64,000 bases of DNA from Pampus argenteus (taxonomy: Eukaryota; Chordata; Actinopteri; Scombriformes; Stromateidae), in contig CM072880.1 of the NCBI GenBank assembly GCA_036937835.1, positions 16,698,001 to 16,762,000 of the forward strand, written 5' to 3'. The notes under the pieces were generated by a model. The model saw only the letters and a list, made by a program, of their open reading frames with translations. It was not told where the DNA came from and did no database searches. Numbering within the stretch: position 1 is the first letter of the stretch; every line of letters starts with the position of its first letter. The position numbers and the translations under genes were made by a program. Below are positions 52,468-62,570 of this stretch, in pieces.

Positions 52468-52516
<49 letters not shown>
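52282..52516. repeat. (GT)n followed by compound (TC)n(AC)n
   Basis: (GT)n at 52,282-52,320, interrupted to about 52,357, then (TC)n 52,468-52,491 and (AC)n 52,492-52,516. GT and AC tracts on one strand can pair with each other. Overlapping open frames here on both strands are low-complexity artefacts. Confidence 0.93.
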
Positions 52517-52854
52517 AGACTCTGGTACCTACCTTGGTCACACCCTCAGCTGAGGATTGCTGCAGCATGTGTAATGTGTGCGTGTGCATAAATGGAGAGC
52601 ATGTAAAATATGTGTATGTGTGTGTGTGTGGAGATAGGGGAGGGGCGAGTGTAGGGTTGATGGAAGCTACTTGTCACCTCCAACCCATTTGGGAAGGCTG
52701 GAGAACAGCCAGAGGGGTTTTAATTTGAGAATTGGGGGAAGGGGGGGGGAGGAAGGGATAAAGTGATGGACAGAGCAACAGAGGGATTGATGTAAGATGA
52801 AAATGAGAAGGTTATGTGCAAGTTTCAGGAGGCAAATCTGAAAAAAATCTATCT
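52517..52854. other. G-rich non-coding stretch
   Basis: Contains GT-rich sequence to about 52,630 and a G-run (GGGGGAAGGGGGGGGGA, 52,735-52,751). Nothing else recognised. Confidence 0.5.
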
Positions 52855-53079
52855 TTAACCCTTGTATGGTATTCGGGTCTGTGGGACCCGTTTTCAGTTT
52901 AATTAATTATTTTTTCAACCTGAAATTCATTGGCTTTGGCTCATTTTCTGTGAAGAACATAAATCAAAACACATTTGTTTAGTATTTTAAGAGAAAATTA
53001 TTGGATTGTGGTGATTTGAAAGCCCAAAACTCTAGCGGGTCCACCAGACCCATAAATACTAATACCACACAAGGGTTAA
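52855..53079. mobile_element. piggyBac-like MITE
   Basis: A 225-bp element bounded by TTAA on both sides (52,855-52,858 and 53,076-53,079). The left end is TTAACCCTTGTATGGTATT. The complement of the right end is TTAACCCTTGTGTGGTATT, one difference in 19, and both then carry a GGGTCTG...GGACCC block offset by a few bases. TTAA targets and ends beginning CCC are the hallmarks of piggyBac-type elements. The interior is AT-rich with no frame, so it is non-autonomous. Confidence 0.88.
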
Positions 53080-53644
53080 CTTAGAATAAATGCGCTCGAC
53101 AGGTGGCTGTAAAAAAGTTAGCAGTTTCTCTATTAATGCAGACAAATGGTGTTGGTTAGTCATCTCCAATGGACTCCAATCGTGTGTACTCATATTTGCA
53201 TTTGCTTTTAGTATGGTGAAAGATGTCAGTAAGGCTGCTAACTTGGAGTTATATTAACAACATAAACAGAGTGGACAATTAGTCTGACATTTAACGATTA
53301 ACAACTCTGGAATTACCACAAAAGAACTATTACAAGAAACACACCTGCAACCAAAAGACAGTAGCCCTCCGTCTATGTTACAGTTAAACTTGACCCTTTT
53401 AAAGTTTGAACTATTTGAAGTATTTTTTCAGTTTGAGAATGGATCCACTTGCCTTAATGTAGTGTAATCAACATATAATATAAAGTGGTGAAACGGTAAA
53501 AAAAAAAGTTTGAACATGTATGATTGAATTATACAAATTGAACCATTACCTGTTAGAGGTAAAGAATACTGATGCACTAAATAGTGATAGAATTAGTAAG
53601 AACCCTGCAACACAGGGCTGATAATGTACCCACCAGCTCACAGG
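53080..53644. other. Non-coding stretch between MITE and Penelope relic
   Basis: Nothing recognised. Confidence 0.5.
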
Positions 53645-53788
53645 CACAAGGGGAAGAACATGAGCACCTGAGGGATGCCCTCAAAACTTGTGGTTATCAC
53701 AATTGGACCTTTGTGAAAACTGCAGCTGGCTCCAGAAAAAAACACCAACAAGGAGGTTGAGAAAGAAAAACAAGACAAAAGAAACAAC

Positions 53789-54305
53789 ATAGTCATTCCA
53801 TATGTATCTGGGGTACCAGAGAAATTTAGGAGGATCTTTAAGAAGCACCGTATCCCTCTGTATTTCAAACCCAGCAACACACTCAGACAGAGACTGGTTC
53901 ACCCCAAAGACAGAACACCACACACTCAGAAAAACAACCTGGTGTATGCAGTACAGTGCAATGAGGAATGCAAAGACCTCTACATTAGGGGAAACTAAGC
54001 AACCATTGCACAAGCGCATGTACCAACACAGAAGGTCCAACTCCTCAGGCCTAGACTCTGCTGTCTACTTACACCTCAAGGAGAAAGCTCACTCCTTTGA
54101 TGACAACAATGTTCACATCCTGGACAGAGAGGATAGATGGTTTGAAAGAGGGGTAAAAGAAGCCATCTATGTGAAATTAGAAAAACCATCCCTAAACAGA
54201 GGAGGAGGTCTGAGACACCATCTATCTCCAATTTACAATGCTGCCCTTTCAACTCTCACTTTCACCTTTCATCACTGGCCATGTGACTGCCTCCACAGAA
54301 GTTAA
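53789..54305 (+). pseudogene. Penelope-like GIY-YIG endonuclease, frameshifted
   Basis: In intact Penelope-like elements this domain nicks DNA for insertion. Here the first part of the motif, VYAVQC, is in one register. At 53,987 one extra A follows LYI, so the YIG glycine and GETKQPLHKR continue in the next register. The frameshift falls in the catalytic YIG motif itself. The downstream part, AHSFDDNNVHILDREDRWFER and the conserved GVKEAIYVKLEKPSLNRGGG, is uninterrupted for about 100 codons. The longest open frame (53,802-54,305) therefore has an N-terminal third read in the wrong register. Not functional as it stands. Confidence 0.85.
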
Positions 54306-54365
54306 ACACCTGGGTTTCTACACCAGCTAGTTGGACTAGTCCCAGCCTAGTCAAGCCAGCATGAA

Positions 54366-54396
54366 CTGATGAAGCCTCTTGGATGAGAGGTGAAAC
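54366..54396 (+). ncRNA. Hammerhead-ribozyme-like core in the Penelope 3' end
   Basis: CTGATGA (54,366-54,372) is followed by a short stem, CCTCT (54,375-54,379) with AGAGG (54,386-54,390), and then GAAAC (54,392-54,396). This is the conserved hammerhead core order CUGANGA, stem II, GAAA. Hammerhead motifs are a published feature of Penelope-like elements. A cleavage triplet GTC lies just after (54,397-54,399), but I could not establish stems I and III, so self-cleavage of this copy is unproven. Confidence 0.55.
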
Positions 54397-54465
54397 GTCT
54401 TCAAAGACAAATAACCAAGTCCAGTTGCGTTCGATTTCATTTCTTGAGATAACCATGACCTGGAT

Positions 54466-55507
54466 AAATGATAATATTCACAGGCTGAATTAGTAATGAA
54501 ATAGAAACCTGTGGAAGCATCAGATCATGGCATCCTCACTAAGAGAGTCTTAATTCTAATGAGACCCAGTAATAGGTTTGAATGAGCAAGGGTGCTTAGA
54601 ATATTGTTGCATTTCTATTCAAGGCATTATTTTTTTATCAGTTATCAAATTTACATTGGTGTAGACATGAATTCCATTATTAAAAAACATTTTAGATAAA
54701 TCCTCTGCAATCCTATCAAGCTCTGTAGAAGCTGCCTCCATGGCACTCAACCGCTTTATCCTGTGATCACAACCCAGTTATATCCATGTACAATATGCTG
54801 CCCTACCAAGGCAAACCACAGTATTTATGCTAACAATGAAACTGAGAAAAATGGCTTCAAATTTCCTTGACTGGCCAGCCAAATCCATTATGTGTTTATA
54901 ACAGCAGTTATGTGCTTATTCAATGTGTATTTTCTTTCATATCTTAAATAACATATCCAATTATTACACCTATTACCCCAAAATGCAGATACTGCAGTCT
55001 GCCTTTGTGTTACCTTAAACAGAATTATAGGTAGTGCAAACACAAAGAACAGTAATTGCAATCTTAGTGTGTTCTTCCTGCGAAAATCTCAATATAATTT
55101 GATAGGATACGAAGAAAACCTGCAAAGAACAATGTAGTAATTTGGAAAATGACCTTAAAATAAGTACACTAAAACAACATACAGTCAGTTCAAAACAACA
55201 CAATTATATATTAAATAATTGAATATATTATGCACACAACATAAGACAGTCAGAGGGCTGCAGGCCAAGTTGACGTTTAGCGTTAACAATTAAACAGGAA
55301 AAACAAGAAATGTATACCGACTATTAGGTGTCATAAAGCCAATCTGATCTGACAGAAATTACCACGACCTGTAAACACCACATTACGTGGTGGCAACATG
55401 TAATGTGTTAAAATGATGTGGAATGATCACAACATTACGTGCTGCTGGCACATTGTGTGTTAACTGTGTATTTTCACCACATATTTCTGTGAAATGAGGC
55501 TGCAGCC
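54466..55507. other. Non-coding; palindromic CACATTACGTGG patch
   Basis: AT-rich. At 55,378-55,470 the motif ACATTACGTG occurs twice and CACATTA/TAATGTG form an inverted repeat. This may belong to the repeat shared with 25.7 kb. Confidence 0.4.
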
Positions 55508-55542
55508 GTCTGTACTTTCCAAAACTGGTACACATCGCTGTT
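55508..55542. repeat. Second copy of the 25,730-25,764 repeat segment
   Basis: GTCTGTACTTTCCAAAACTG and CACATCGCTGTT match 25,730-25,764 at 32 of 35 positions in the same orientation. Confidence 0.75.
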
Positions 55543-55731
55543 GTTTTATTGGCAACAATAAACACCACAACACAATGTTGTTGTTTTTTTGTGTCTATGA
55601 TTCATGGTCGAAAACAAGAAGCAAACAGCGTTCTCCTGCAGTAGTCCACTTTTTGCCATCTAATAATAATAATAACAATGACAATAATAATATACTAACT
55701 ATCTTACCTTATAGTATAAGATAAGATACTT

Positions 55732-55798
55732 AGAAGTGATGTTGTTGCAACAACTTAAATATAGTATAAGGCTAAGTTGTTGCAACAACATCACTTCT
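55732..55798. repeat. Perfect 26-bp inverted repeat with 15-nt loop
   Basis: 55,732-55,757 (AGAAGTGATGTTGTTGCAAC...) is the exact reverse complement of 55,773-55,798. Each arm contains the 14-bp palindrome GTTGTTGCAACAAC. ATAGTATAAG occurs at 55,711 and again in the loop. No open frame or transposon end was recognised. Confidence 0.92.
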
Positions 55799-58639
55799 CT
55801 GGTCGCGTATGTTCCACCACAAAGGAAGCTAATTCACTTTCTATTAGCGTTGTTTCCATGGTTAGAAGTTTGGTCATGTCATGTCATTTCATTCGGGCCG
55901 CCTAAATGAAGACTGATAAAAATATATTTTAAAGAACTATACTCAAGTGAATCTGGTCGATCTGAGAAGGATTGTAATACCTTTTTTTAATATCTTAAAT
56001 CTTCCTACATTGTCACCAGAAGAAAACTGCAAAACTAGATTATCCTATTACGACTGAGGAACTACTTAAGGCTGTTAAATCAAAGTGCCACCGTACTGGC
56101 TTCAAGCACAGTTGCAGAGTAACACACATTAGTCGAGTGCAAAAATCACAGATCGATTCAGTGTGAGTGGGGTGACGTCATGGTTGGTCTTGGCAGATCT
56201 CATACAATCGGAGTAGGATTTGAAAAATGTCCAAATTATATTATGATTAAATGATATCACATACAGTAGAAATATTTAGAGATGCAGAAAATTCATGGAA
56301 ATGTATTTGTTATAATTCATATCCGTTATAGTATAATAATAATAATCTGTTATCAGGAGGGAAACTTTTCATGAATACCAGATGGGAGAATAAAAGTTTT
56401 ATAACTTTTAAGGCTATGAATGAAATGAATTCAGTTTTCAGTTCGTGTTAATGGTCATGGCATGAATAAGCATGCTCTCTTCTTTTACTTCTGGGTGAGA
56501 TCATCCTGTAAAACCTTTGGGTTCCATTGTAATCAGTGTTAAAAGACCATCCTACATTAAATTGGGTACAACAAGCCCCAAGATGAATGAAGTTTATAAT
56601 ACAAAAATAATGTACAGGACCTTACTGCCACCTGCAAGCATCATATAATCCAATTGGTAGAAATGTATGGAATTTGGAATGGATGCTGTTGATTTTGATC
56701 AACCTTACAGTCGTCCCTCTGGCACCACCCTAAGGCTTTACATGTTTAACTCCACCTCTTGTAAGTCTCTAACCATGGTGAATTCCAAGCATGTTTGTTG
56801 GTGTTGGAGACACTCAATGAAAGATGTGTGTGACATTCATAAATGATGAATATTAACAATTTGAGCTAACACCCAGAGATAAATCATCTCCGCAAAGCTT
56901 GCACAAGAAGAAACGTTATAGAAACCCTCCTGAAAAAGAAAAGAAATATGTTCCTCAATTCAAAACCTGATGGATAGTATGAGTGAACAAGCAGGGGGAA
57001 AAATGAGAGAAACTGCATGTTAATATGCCATTAAAAGGAAATTTCCCTCCAATTTCCATACAACGAGAACTAATGTTTTCTCAGAGCCAGGGAGAGAAAA
57101 AAGGGGGAGCAAGCATGTGGCACACTGAGTGATGGAATGATATTGCTCTCTCTTTTAGTTCATGCCGGGGTTACCTGCCCCTAAGGCACGAGCCTTTGAT
57201 TAGCTTTTCGTCTTACAGCTGAGAAAGCTCTGGCAAAGAGGGGAACATAACTCAGAAAATTTACAGGCACCCGTTGAGAGAAAATAGTTTTGTCTCTGTG
57301 CCTCCTCTCTCCTCAGAAAAAAAAAACAACCAAAACACTTCATTCCTGGAAATGACGGTCAAGATGGCGAGATGGATTTTATGGATTTCTCTGTTTGCCC
57401 TGTTGCTGGATCTGGATCTGTGTTTGTGTGTGTATATCCTATTTCTAACAGTATCCGTCCAACAATTCTCTCTTTTTTTTCTGTTTTTCCTGAATTAAAA
57501 GTGCTATTACGGTGTTTTGACATTAATATATTTTCATGAGACTCATTTCAATAGATTAAAATGACTAGACATAAAAACAACTATTTATATAAGAAACATA
57601 AAATGTTATACTCATCATATCCTACTGGGATTTCTTTATAGTACCGAGCTGCTCAGAACCAACATGGAAGGGGCTCCGAGAGCTGCTCAGAACCATGGAA
57701 AGTTCATCCTATGTACACTTGATGAAGGGCTGATCATATGAATGAAAGCTTCAAAACAAGCAAATAAGTGGACCTTGAGTGACGTGTCGAACAGCAGCAG
57801 GGTTTGTGGGGAAATATGGTCTAAAACACCACATATCTATTGTTGCAATCATGGCCAAACTGTTGGCAGCATCCATATAAAGAGTCCAGTCCAGTCCAGT
57901 CAATGCTTTGTGTGAACTTTAAGATTTAAATGTCTTTAATGTCACTGTCTCAATATGCCAGTACCAGTGCTTTGTTGTCATCGAAGAAAACCAAAGTGAC
58001 ACTCTTTTTTTCTTCCAAACTGTGATGTACTCAGAAATGTGTTGATGAAGACCTCATTCCATTTCTGCATCAGGATTAATATCAAATAGAAGGGCAATAA
58101 CTCACACACTACGACGCATCTGACAATAACAAAAGCAGACTAGCTCGACGAACACTCCATTTAATTCAAAATCAAAGCTGATGGTGCGAGGGGAAATCGC
58201 TGGCCGAACAGCGAGCCGGCGGATTATCTTCTGAGGATTATTAAATTTGCTGGGTGATTCAATTAAATAGGTTTTTCATGGCAGAATAAGGGGTGGTGTC
58301 AGTACACTTGCAGGCATGAGCGGGCCCTCCTCTGTAGTGGAGTGTTGGCTATAAAATGTTGAACCTCACTTGGCTGATCGTTTCACTGTGCTCTCATACT
58401 CTGGCACTCACAGTTGATTTGACTGCAGAGTGCACAGAGGAAAAGTGCAGCGTACGAGTGACTGCAGCCCGCAGCCCTGTACTGAATGCCATGGAGAGGC
58501 TCTCAGTCACAAAGAGAACTGGAATCAGAGAGAGAGACGGGTTCACTCACACAAATGAACATGCACAAATTCATTCACACAAGCACATTAATGCTGATGT
58601 GTGCACAAATACATGCTTGTATTGTAGTGAGAATGCATT

Positions 58640-58675
<36 letters not shown>

Positions 58676-59178
58676 CACAGGCCAACCAACCACATTCAAT
58701 CAAATCAACCACTCTCAACTACATTCAAACTGCTGACAGTGTGCAGTGAGATTACTGTAATGCTGTTAATCATCTGAAAACTGAAGCACAATTAGCAGTG
58801 AAAGTCGGTCCTCAGGTGATCTAGATTTACTGTTGACAGTGGTGGAAAGCAACGTTTGCTCAATTACTGTTTAGGATTACTTTTACTTCATGATTTCCAT
58901 TTATGTTACTTTATACTTATATCATACAAAAGATAAATATTATACCTATATCTATATAACTTCCTTTTTGGATTACAATTTTATATATTTAAACCTAAAA
59001 TGATCGTGGTCCAGTAATATATTACTTCAGATTAAAATAACCAATACTAAATACTTCGAGCCTAAAATTAAATACAGTACATCAATAATATTTAATATAA
59101 TAATAACTGAGAGGGGAAATTGTGCCAGTATCATGACTTTTTAAAGCTTTTGATAACTTAACAGTTATTATATACTCA
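55799..59178. other. Non-coding stretch; two signal-peptide-like short frames
   Basis: Mostly AT-rich and featureless. It has a 34-bp-spaced direct repeat of GAGCTGCTCAGAACCA at 57,647 and 57,681. The hydrophobic frame near 57,363 and the frame at 58,356 are listed under findings as weak candidates. Confidence 0.4.
58642..58673. repeat. (CA)16 microsatellite
   Basis: Uninterrupted dinucleotide run. It gives the Thr-His repeat in the forward frame 58,356-58,736. Confidence 0.95.
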
Positions 59179-59429
59179 TTCTGTACATGTGACATCATTG
59201 CACGTCTGTCCGTCCTGGGAGAGGGATCCCTCCTCTGTGGCTCTTCCTGAGGTTTCTTCCACCTTTTTCCCTGTTAAAAGGTTTTTTGGTGGGCAAGTTT
59301 TTCCTCACTCCAATCGAGGGTCTAAGGACAGAGGGTGTCACTCCCTGTACAGATTGTAAAGCCCTCTGAGACAAATGTATTTTGTGATTTTGGGCTATAT
59401 AAATAAAATTTGATTTGATAAATTTGATT
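59179..59429 (+). repeat. Family A dispersed repeat, copy 5 (5'-truncated)
   Basis: Starts abruptly at TTCTGTACATGTGACATC and keeps the full conserved 3' segment, TATATAAATAAAATTTGATT and an AT-rich tail. The 5' truncation and intact 3' end are the pattern left by target-primed reverse transcription. Confidence 0.88.
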
Positions 59430-59506
59430 ATATTATTATTATTATAAGTAATAAAGAAAGAAAACACTCTGCTTTGAATAATACGTTGTGTCTGAAATAG
59501 GGTATC

Positions 59507-59527
59507 AAAAAAAAAAAAAAAAAAAAA
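59507..59527. repeat. Poly(A) run
   Basis: 21 consecutive A, lying between family A copy 5 and the 5S-derived SINE. Confidence 0.85.
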
Positions 59528-59605
59528 GCAAAATCAGTTACCTGATTATAAAATCCTAGAATTGCATTTACTTCCATTCATTCATTCATCTTCTTCCGCT
59601 TATCC

Positions 59606-59657
59606 GTTTGTCAGGTCGCGGGGGCAGCAGCGTTTGTCAGGTCGCGGGGGCAGCAGC
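59606..59657 (-). repeat. 26-bp tandem duplication in the SINE tail region
   Basis: 59,606-59,631 and 59,632-59,657 are identical 26-bp units. They may be specific to this copy or a family feature. Confidence 0.9.
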
Positions 59658-59768
59658 TTCAGCAGGGAACCGGGGGTCAGAGCGCCAGGGTCCCCGCCTC
59701 CGACTGCCGCCCATCTCTCTTTGCACCGTTAGACCCCTCCCATGGGTGGTGGGCCCATGGGAAGGGGG

Positions 59769-59880
59769 TACAGCACCTGGTATTCCCAGGCGGGCTCCCA
59801 TCCAAGTACTAACCAGGCCCGACCCTGCTTAGCTTCCGAGATCAGACGAGATTGGGCGTGTTCAGGGTGGTATGCTGACC
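59769..59880 (-). ncRNA. 5S rRNA-like head of the SINE (not a genuine 5S gene)
   Basis: The minus strand matches vertebrate 5S rRNA from about nucleotide 8 (CATACCACCCTGAACACGCC) to the 3' end (ACCAGGTGCTGTA). By my recollection of the consensus only two internal positions differ: CCCAATC for CCCGATC, and GGAGCCCG for GGAGACCG inside the C box. The A-box sequence AGCTAAGCAGGGTCGG is intact at 59,819-59,834. The first 5S bases are replaced by GGTCAG and the terminator T-run is absent. It is fused to SINE body sequence, so it serves as an internal polymerase III promoter rather than a ribosomal RNA. Confidence 0.85.
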
Positions 59881-60080
59881 CTGCATTTACTTCCATTCCC
59901 TAAAAGAAAAAATCCAGAATCCATGAATTTTGCTAATTCCAAAAATGCTGAGCACAAAATGTCTCCTACTTCACTGAAAAGTCCATTCAGTGCAAGTTTC
60001 TATATAACACCAATTCACTGTAAACTAGGTATGATGTCACAATTCATGCTTTCAGGTGAAACAAACACATTCGCTCATAT

Positions 60081-60310
60081 GGGGCGGCTGTGGCTCCGAG
60101 ATGGAGGGGTCGTCCACTGATCAGTCCACATCTCGAAGTGTCCTCGGGGAAGGTACTTCTCCCAAAGGCTCTCCCACTGGTGTATGTGAGTGAATGTTAG
60201 ACTCCTCCTAATGCATGGCAGCCCTTGCCATAAGTGTATGAATGTGTGTGAATGGGTGAATGTTGAGATGTAGTGTAAAGTGTTACATACATAAATACCA
60301 TACAGTTCAT
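60081..60310 (+). mobile_element. tRNA-type SINE copy, internal deletion
   Basis: GGCGGCTGTGGCTCCGAGATGG and GGTCGTCCACTGATC match the A-box-containing head of a widespread fish SINE. AGTCCACATCTCGAAGTGTC, GAATGTGTGTGAATGGGTGA and GTAGTGTAAAGTG match its body in order. The expected B box (GGTTCGATCCC-type) between ACTGATC and AGTCCACATC is missing, so this copy lacks half of its promoter. The 3' end is short and diverged. Family placed from memory. The minus-strand 126-codon frame here is a shadow. Confidence 0.65.
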
Positions 60311-62570
60311 CACTCTGCACAGTGAGAAGAACAACATCCAACTGAAGGAACAAGAAGGGACAGTAGAGAGGGACTTTAAATGTTGGCTGCATTACGCCCA
60401 GTACACACGTTTCATTACCTGTGCATAGGTAGAATATACAATTTGGATCCTGCACAGGAATAAAATATCAAAACTGATCGAAAGGTGCTGCTGGCTTCAA
60501 ACGTTAAGAAAAAAAAAATCTTCTTTTTAAATGTTTTATAAGGAAGGAAATTCAAAACATTTGTTAGGCCTCAAGGATATAGTGTTTTTAGGAGAGAAAC
60601 ACTAAATGTAGAAAAGGGACTTTATTCATTTATAAGAAAACACTGCAGGGCTCCTTCAAAGAATACTCTCTCCAACACTGACAAGTACAGCATTGTTGAC
60701 ACAAGCTCACATTTTCATGGAAAAGAATGAAGTCAATAAACTCAATTTTTGAAAAAATTCTATATCTTTTGAACCCCCTGCAGAAGGAGGTCAACATTTT
60801 TTGTGCAGATTACCTCAGTTTACCCAGTACGTAAAAGGACACATTTCTTATTGTCAAAATCAAATTCTATGTATTCATATCACATTTTTCAGCCATATTT
60901 CTTCAGGAAATATTTGATTAACTTTATCTTCACATCCTATTAATCCCCAGCAGGGCATTAATAACTTGAATTATTACTTTTAAAATGCAATCATTCAGCC
61001 ACATTTTGAGAGGCCTTCATTAGACTGCAACTCACTGAACAACTATGGAACTTTGCAGTTTAAGGTTCTAGGAAAAGCAGACCAGTTCACTGCTTATTTG
61101 AATTCACATTGGTGAATTTGTTCTACTTTTGGAGATGAATAATCTACTTTTCGCCAATGATCAGGGTCAAATGTTTGAGTTATTTTAGAACATTCCCATG
61201 AACTCATTATGAGGAACAACATGTATCATTTCTACTATATTGTCTAGAATCCATTGGTTCAATTCAAATGTGTGTTAATGACTGTCAGCCTACATTCCCG
61301 TCAGGCAAACAACTGGCCTGTTTTATGCCACTACCCAGAAGGAAAATACTGTAGCTAGCCAACAACAAATCTTGCCAACATCCCATTTCCTAATACTGTT
61401 ACACACTGTGTGCACAGTGAGTGGACAGAGAAAGTCTAGTTTGTGCCAGCTGCTATGAAGCTGTTTCAGCTGTTTCTGTGATGAAGGATTACAATGTAAC
61501 CTTTGCCATGCCACGCCTGGCTCTACTGCCTGCCACTGGAAAGCAAACAACCTTATAGTGCAGGCTGAGATGTTGCTTCATTTCTGGGCTTCCACCGAGG
61601 AAACAGCCACATACTGTACACTGTACTCCATCATTTGAATCAATTTAATATTCACACAATTGTCAACCTTTTGCAAAAATGGTATGCATTATAGTATAGA
61701 CTGGTCCTTTGTATGCTGATTGAGACAGAGTTAAATCATTCCCTTTACATTATGTTCATTAAACACTACCATCAGTCTTTGATCGTACCAAAACTGCTCA
61801 CAGTATCTATCTGAGGTCAAAGTTCATCAAAGTCAGTGAATGTCAAGAAGGACATTCACATCTGACACCAGAGAGCATCTCTGAACAGAAACAGAGCTTA
61901 TCATCTCCACCTATATGAACATACAGTATGTTAGCATGTTACATGAGTTCCATTCTTATGGAATAGCAACTTAACCATCTCCATGACAACAGAACAATGG
62001 GATGTGGCTTAAAGCTGTGGGAAATTGAATAGCTGGAACTTGTCCAAAGATGGTCTATAAAGGTTTTGGAGGCTGTGTAGTCAGTGGACTGTAGTGTGTA
62101 TGTTGTATACCGCATACAACATGAACGGGACAAATGTATTATACATGGTAATGTATTGCCGGATCGCCCTATCTTTGACCAGCAGATTCAGGAGAAGAGT
62201 GGGAGCATTTTCTTAAATATAGTTTATAACTTTGTTAAAATAAAAGTATTAAAAGCCAGAACTTATTACATTCAAATAAGGTATGATAGGTGTTGGATTT
62301 ATTTAAGTATTGAACCTCTAACTTGGGGAGGACAAATGGATTAGAGAGGAGGGGGGGTGCTAAAGTCGAGTAGAATCAGAATCTCTTACTGGAAAGATTT
62401 TTTTACTTATTTTAATTGTAATAATTGTATATCAAATAAGAAGAACAATCACATGTATCTATGTTATCCTTACCTTAGCAATGAATCCATGCAAACCAGC
62501 AGCTGAAGTATCAGCATCACAAATTTAGAAATTATTCTTTGCACTCACCATATCATATCACCAGATCATT
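60311..62570. other. Non-coding stretch
   Basis: AT-rich. Its only structured item is a perfect 9-bp inverted repeat at 62,100-62,122 (ATGTTGTAT / ATACAACAT, 5-nt loop). No exon was recognised. Confidence 0.5.

Larger units (their letters stand above)
53645..54465 (+). mobile_element. Penelope-like retroelement, 3' end (5'-truncated, frameshifted)
   Basis: Holds the C-terminal part of a Penelope-like element polyprotein, with its GIY-YIG endonuclease, plus the 3' untranslated end. Three registers carry consecutive blocks: 53,656-53,757 (EHLRDALKTCGYHNWTFVK), 53,789-53,986 (NIVIPYVSGVPEKFRRIFKK through NLVYAVQCNEECKDLYI) and 53,988-54,305 (ETKQPLHKRMYQHRR through KLEKPSLNRGGGLRHHLS). The 3' end reads GATGAAGCCTCTTGGATGAG, typical of fish copies. 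The reverse transcriptase is missing, as expected of a 5'-truncated copy. Confidence 0.88.
59580..59881 (-). mobile_element. 5S-rRNA-derived SINE (SINE3 type) with target-site duplications
   Basis: A 302-bp insertion flanked by identical 17-bp direct repeats TGCATTTACTTCCATTC (59,563-59,579 and 59,882-59,898). Read on the minus strand it has a near-complete 5S rRNA head, a GC-rich body of about 110 bp, two tandem copies of a 26-bp unit containing GCTGCTGCCCCCGCGACCTG, and the tail CGGATAAGCGGAAGAAGATG followed by AATG repeats. A 5S-type polymerase III promoter at the 5' end, a LINE-like tail and a long target duplication together define a SINE. The forward frame 59,608-59,832 is a shadow. Confidence 0.88.

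Noticed and set aside
52217..52591. Long Cys/Val- and Thr/His-rich frames on both strands
   Set aside because: Translated GT/CA repeats; both strands are open for the same low-complexity reason.
59769..59880. Genuine 5S rRNA gene
   Set aside because: Lacks the first few 5S bases and the terminator T-run, is joined to SINE body and tail, and is bounded by a target duplication.
62084..62344. 86-codon forward frame before the LINE
   Set aside because: No domain recognised and it starts at a small hairpin. No evidence that it belongs to the LINE, whose GC-rich leader begins about 230 bp later.
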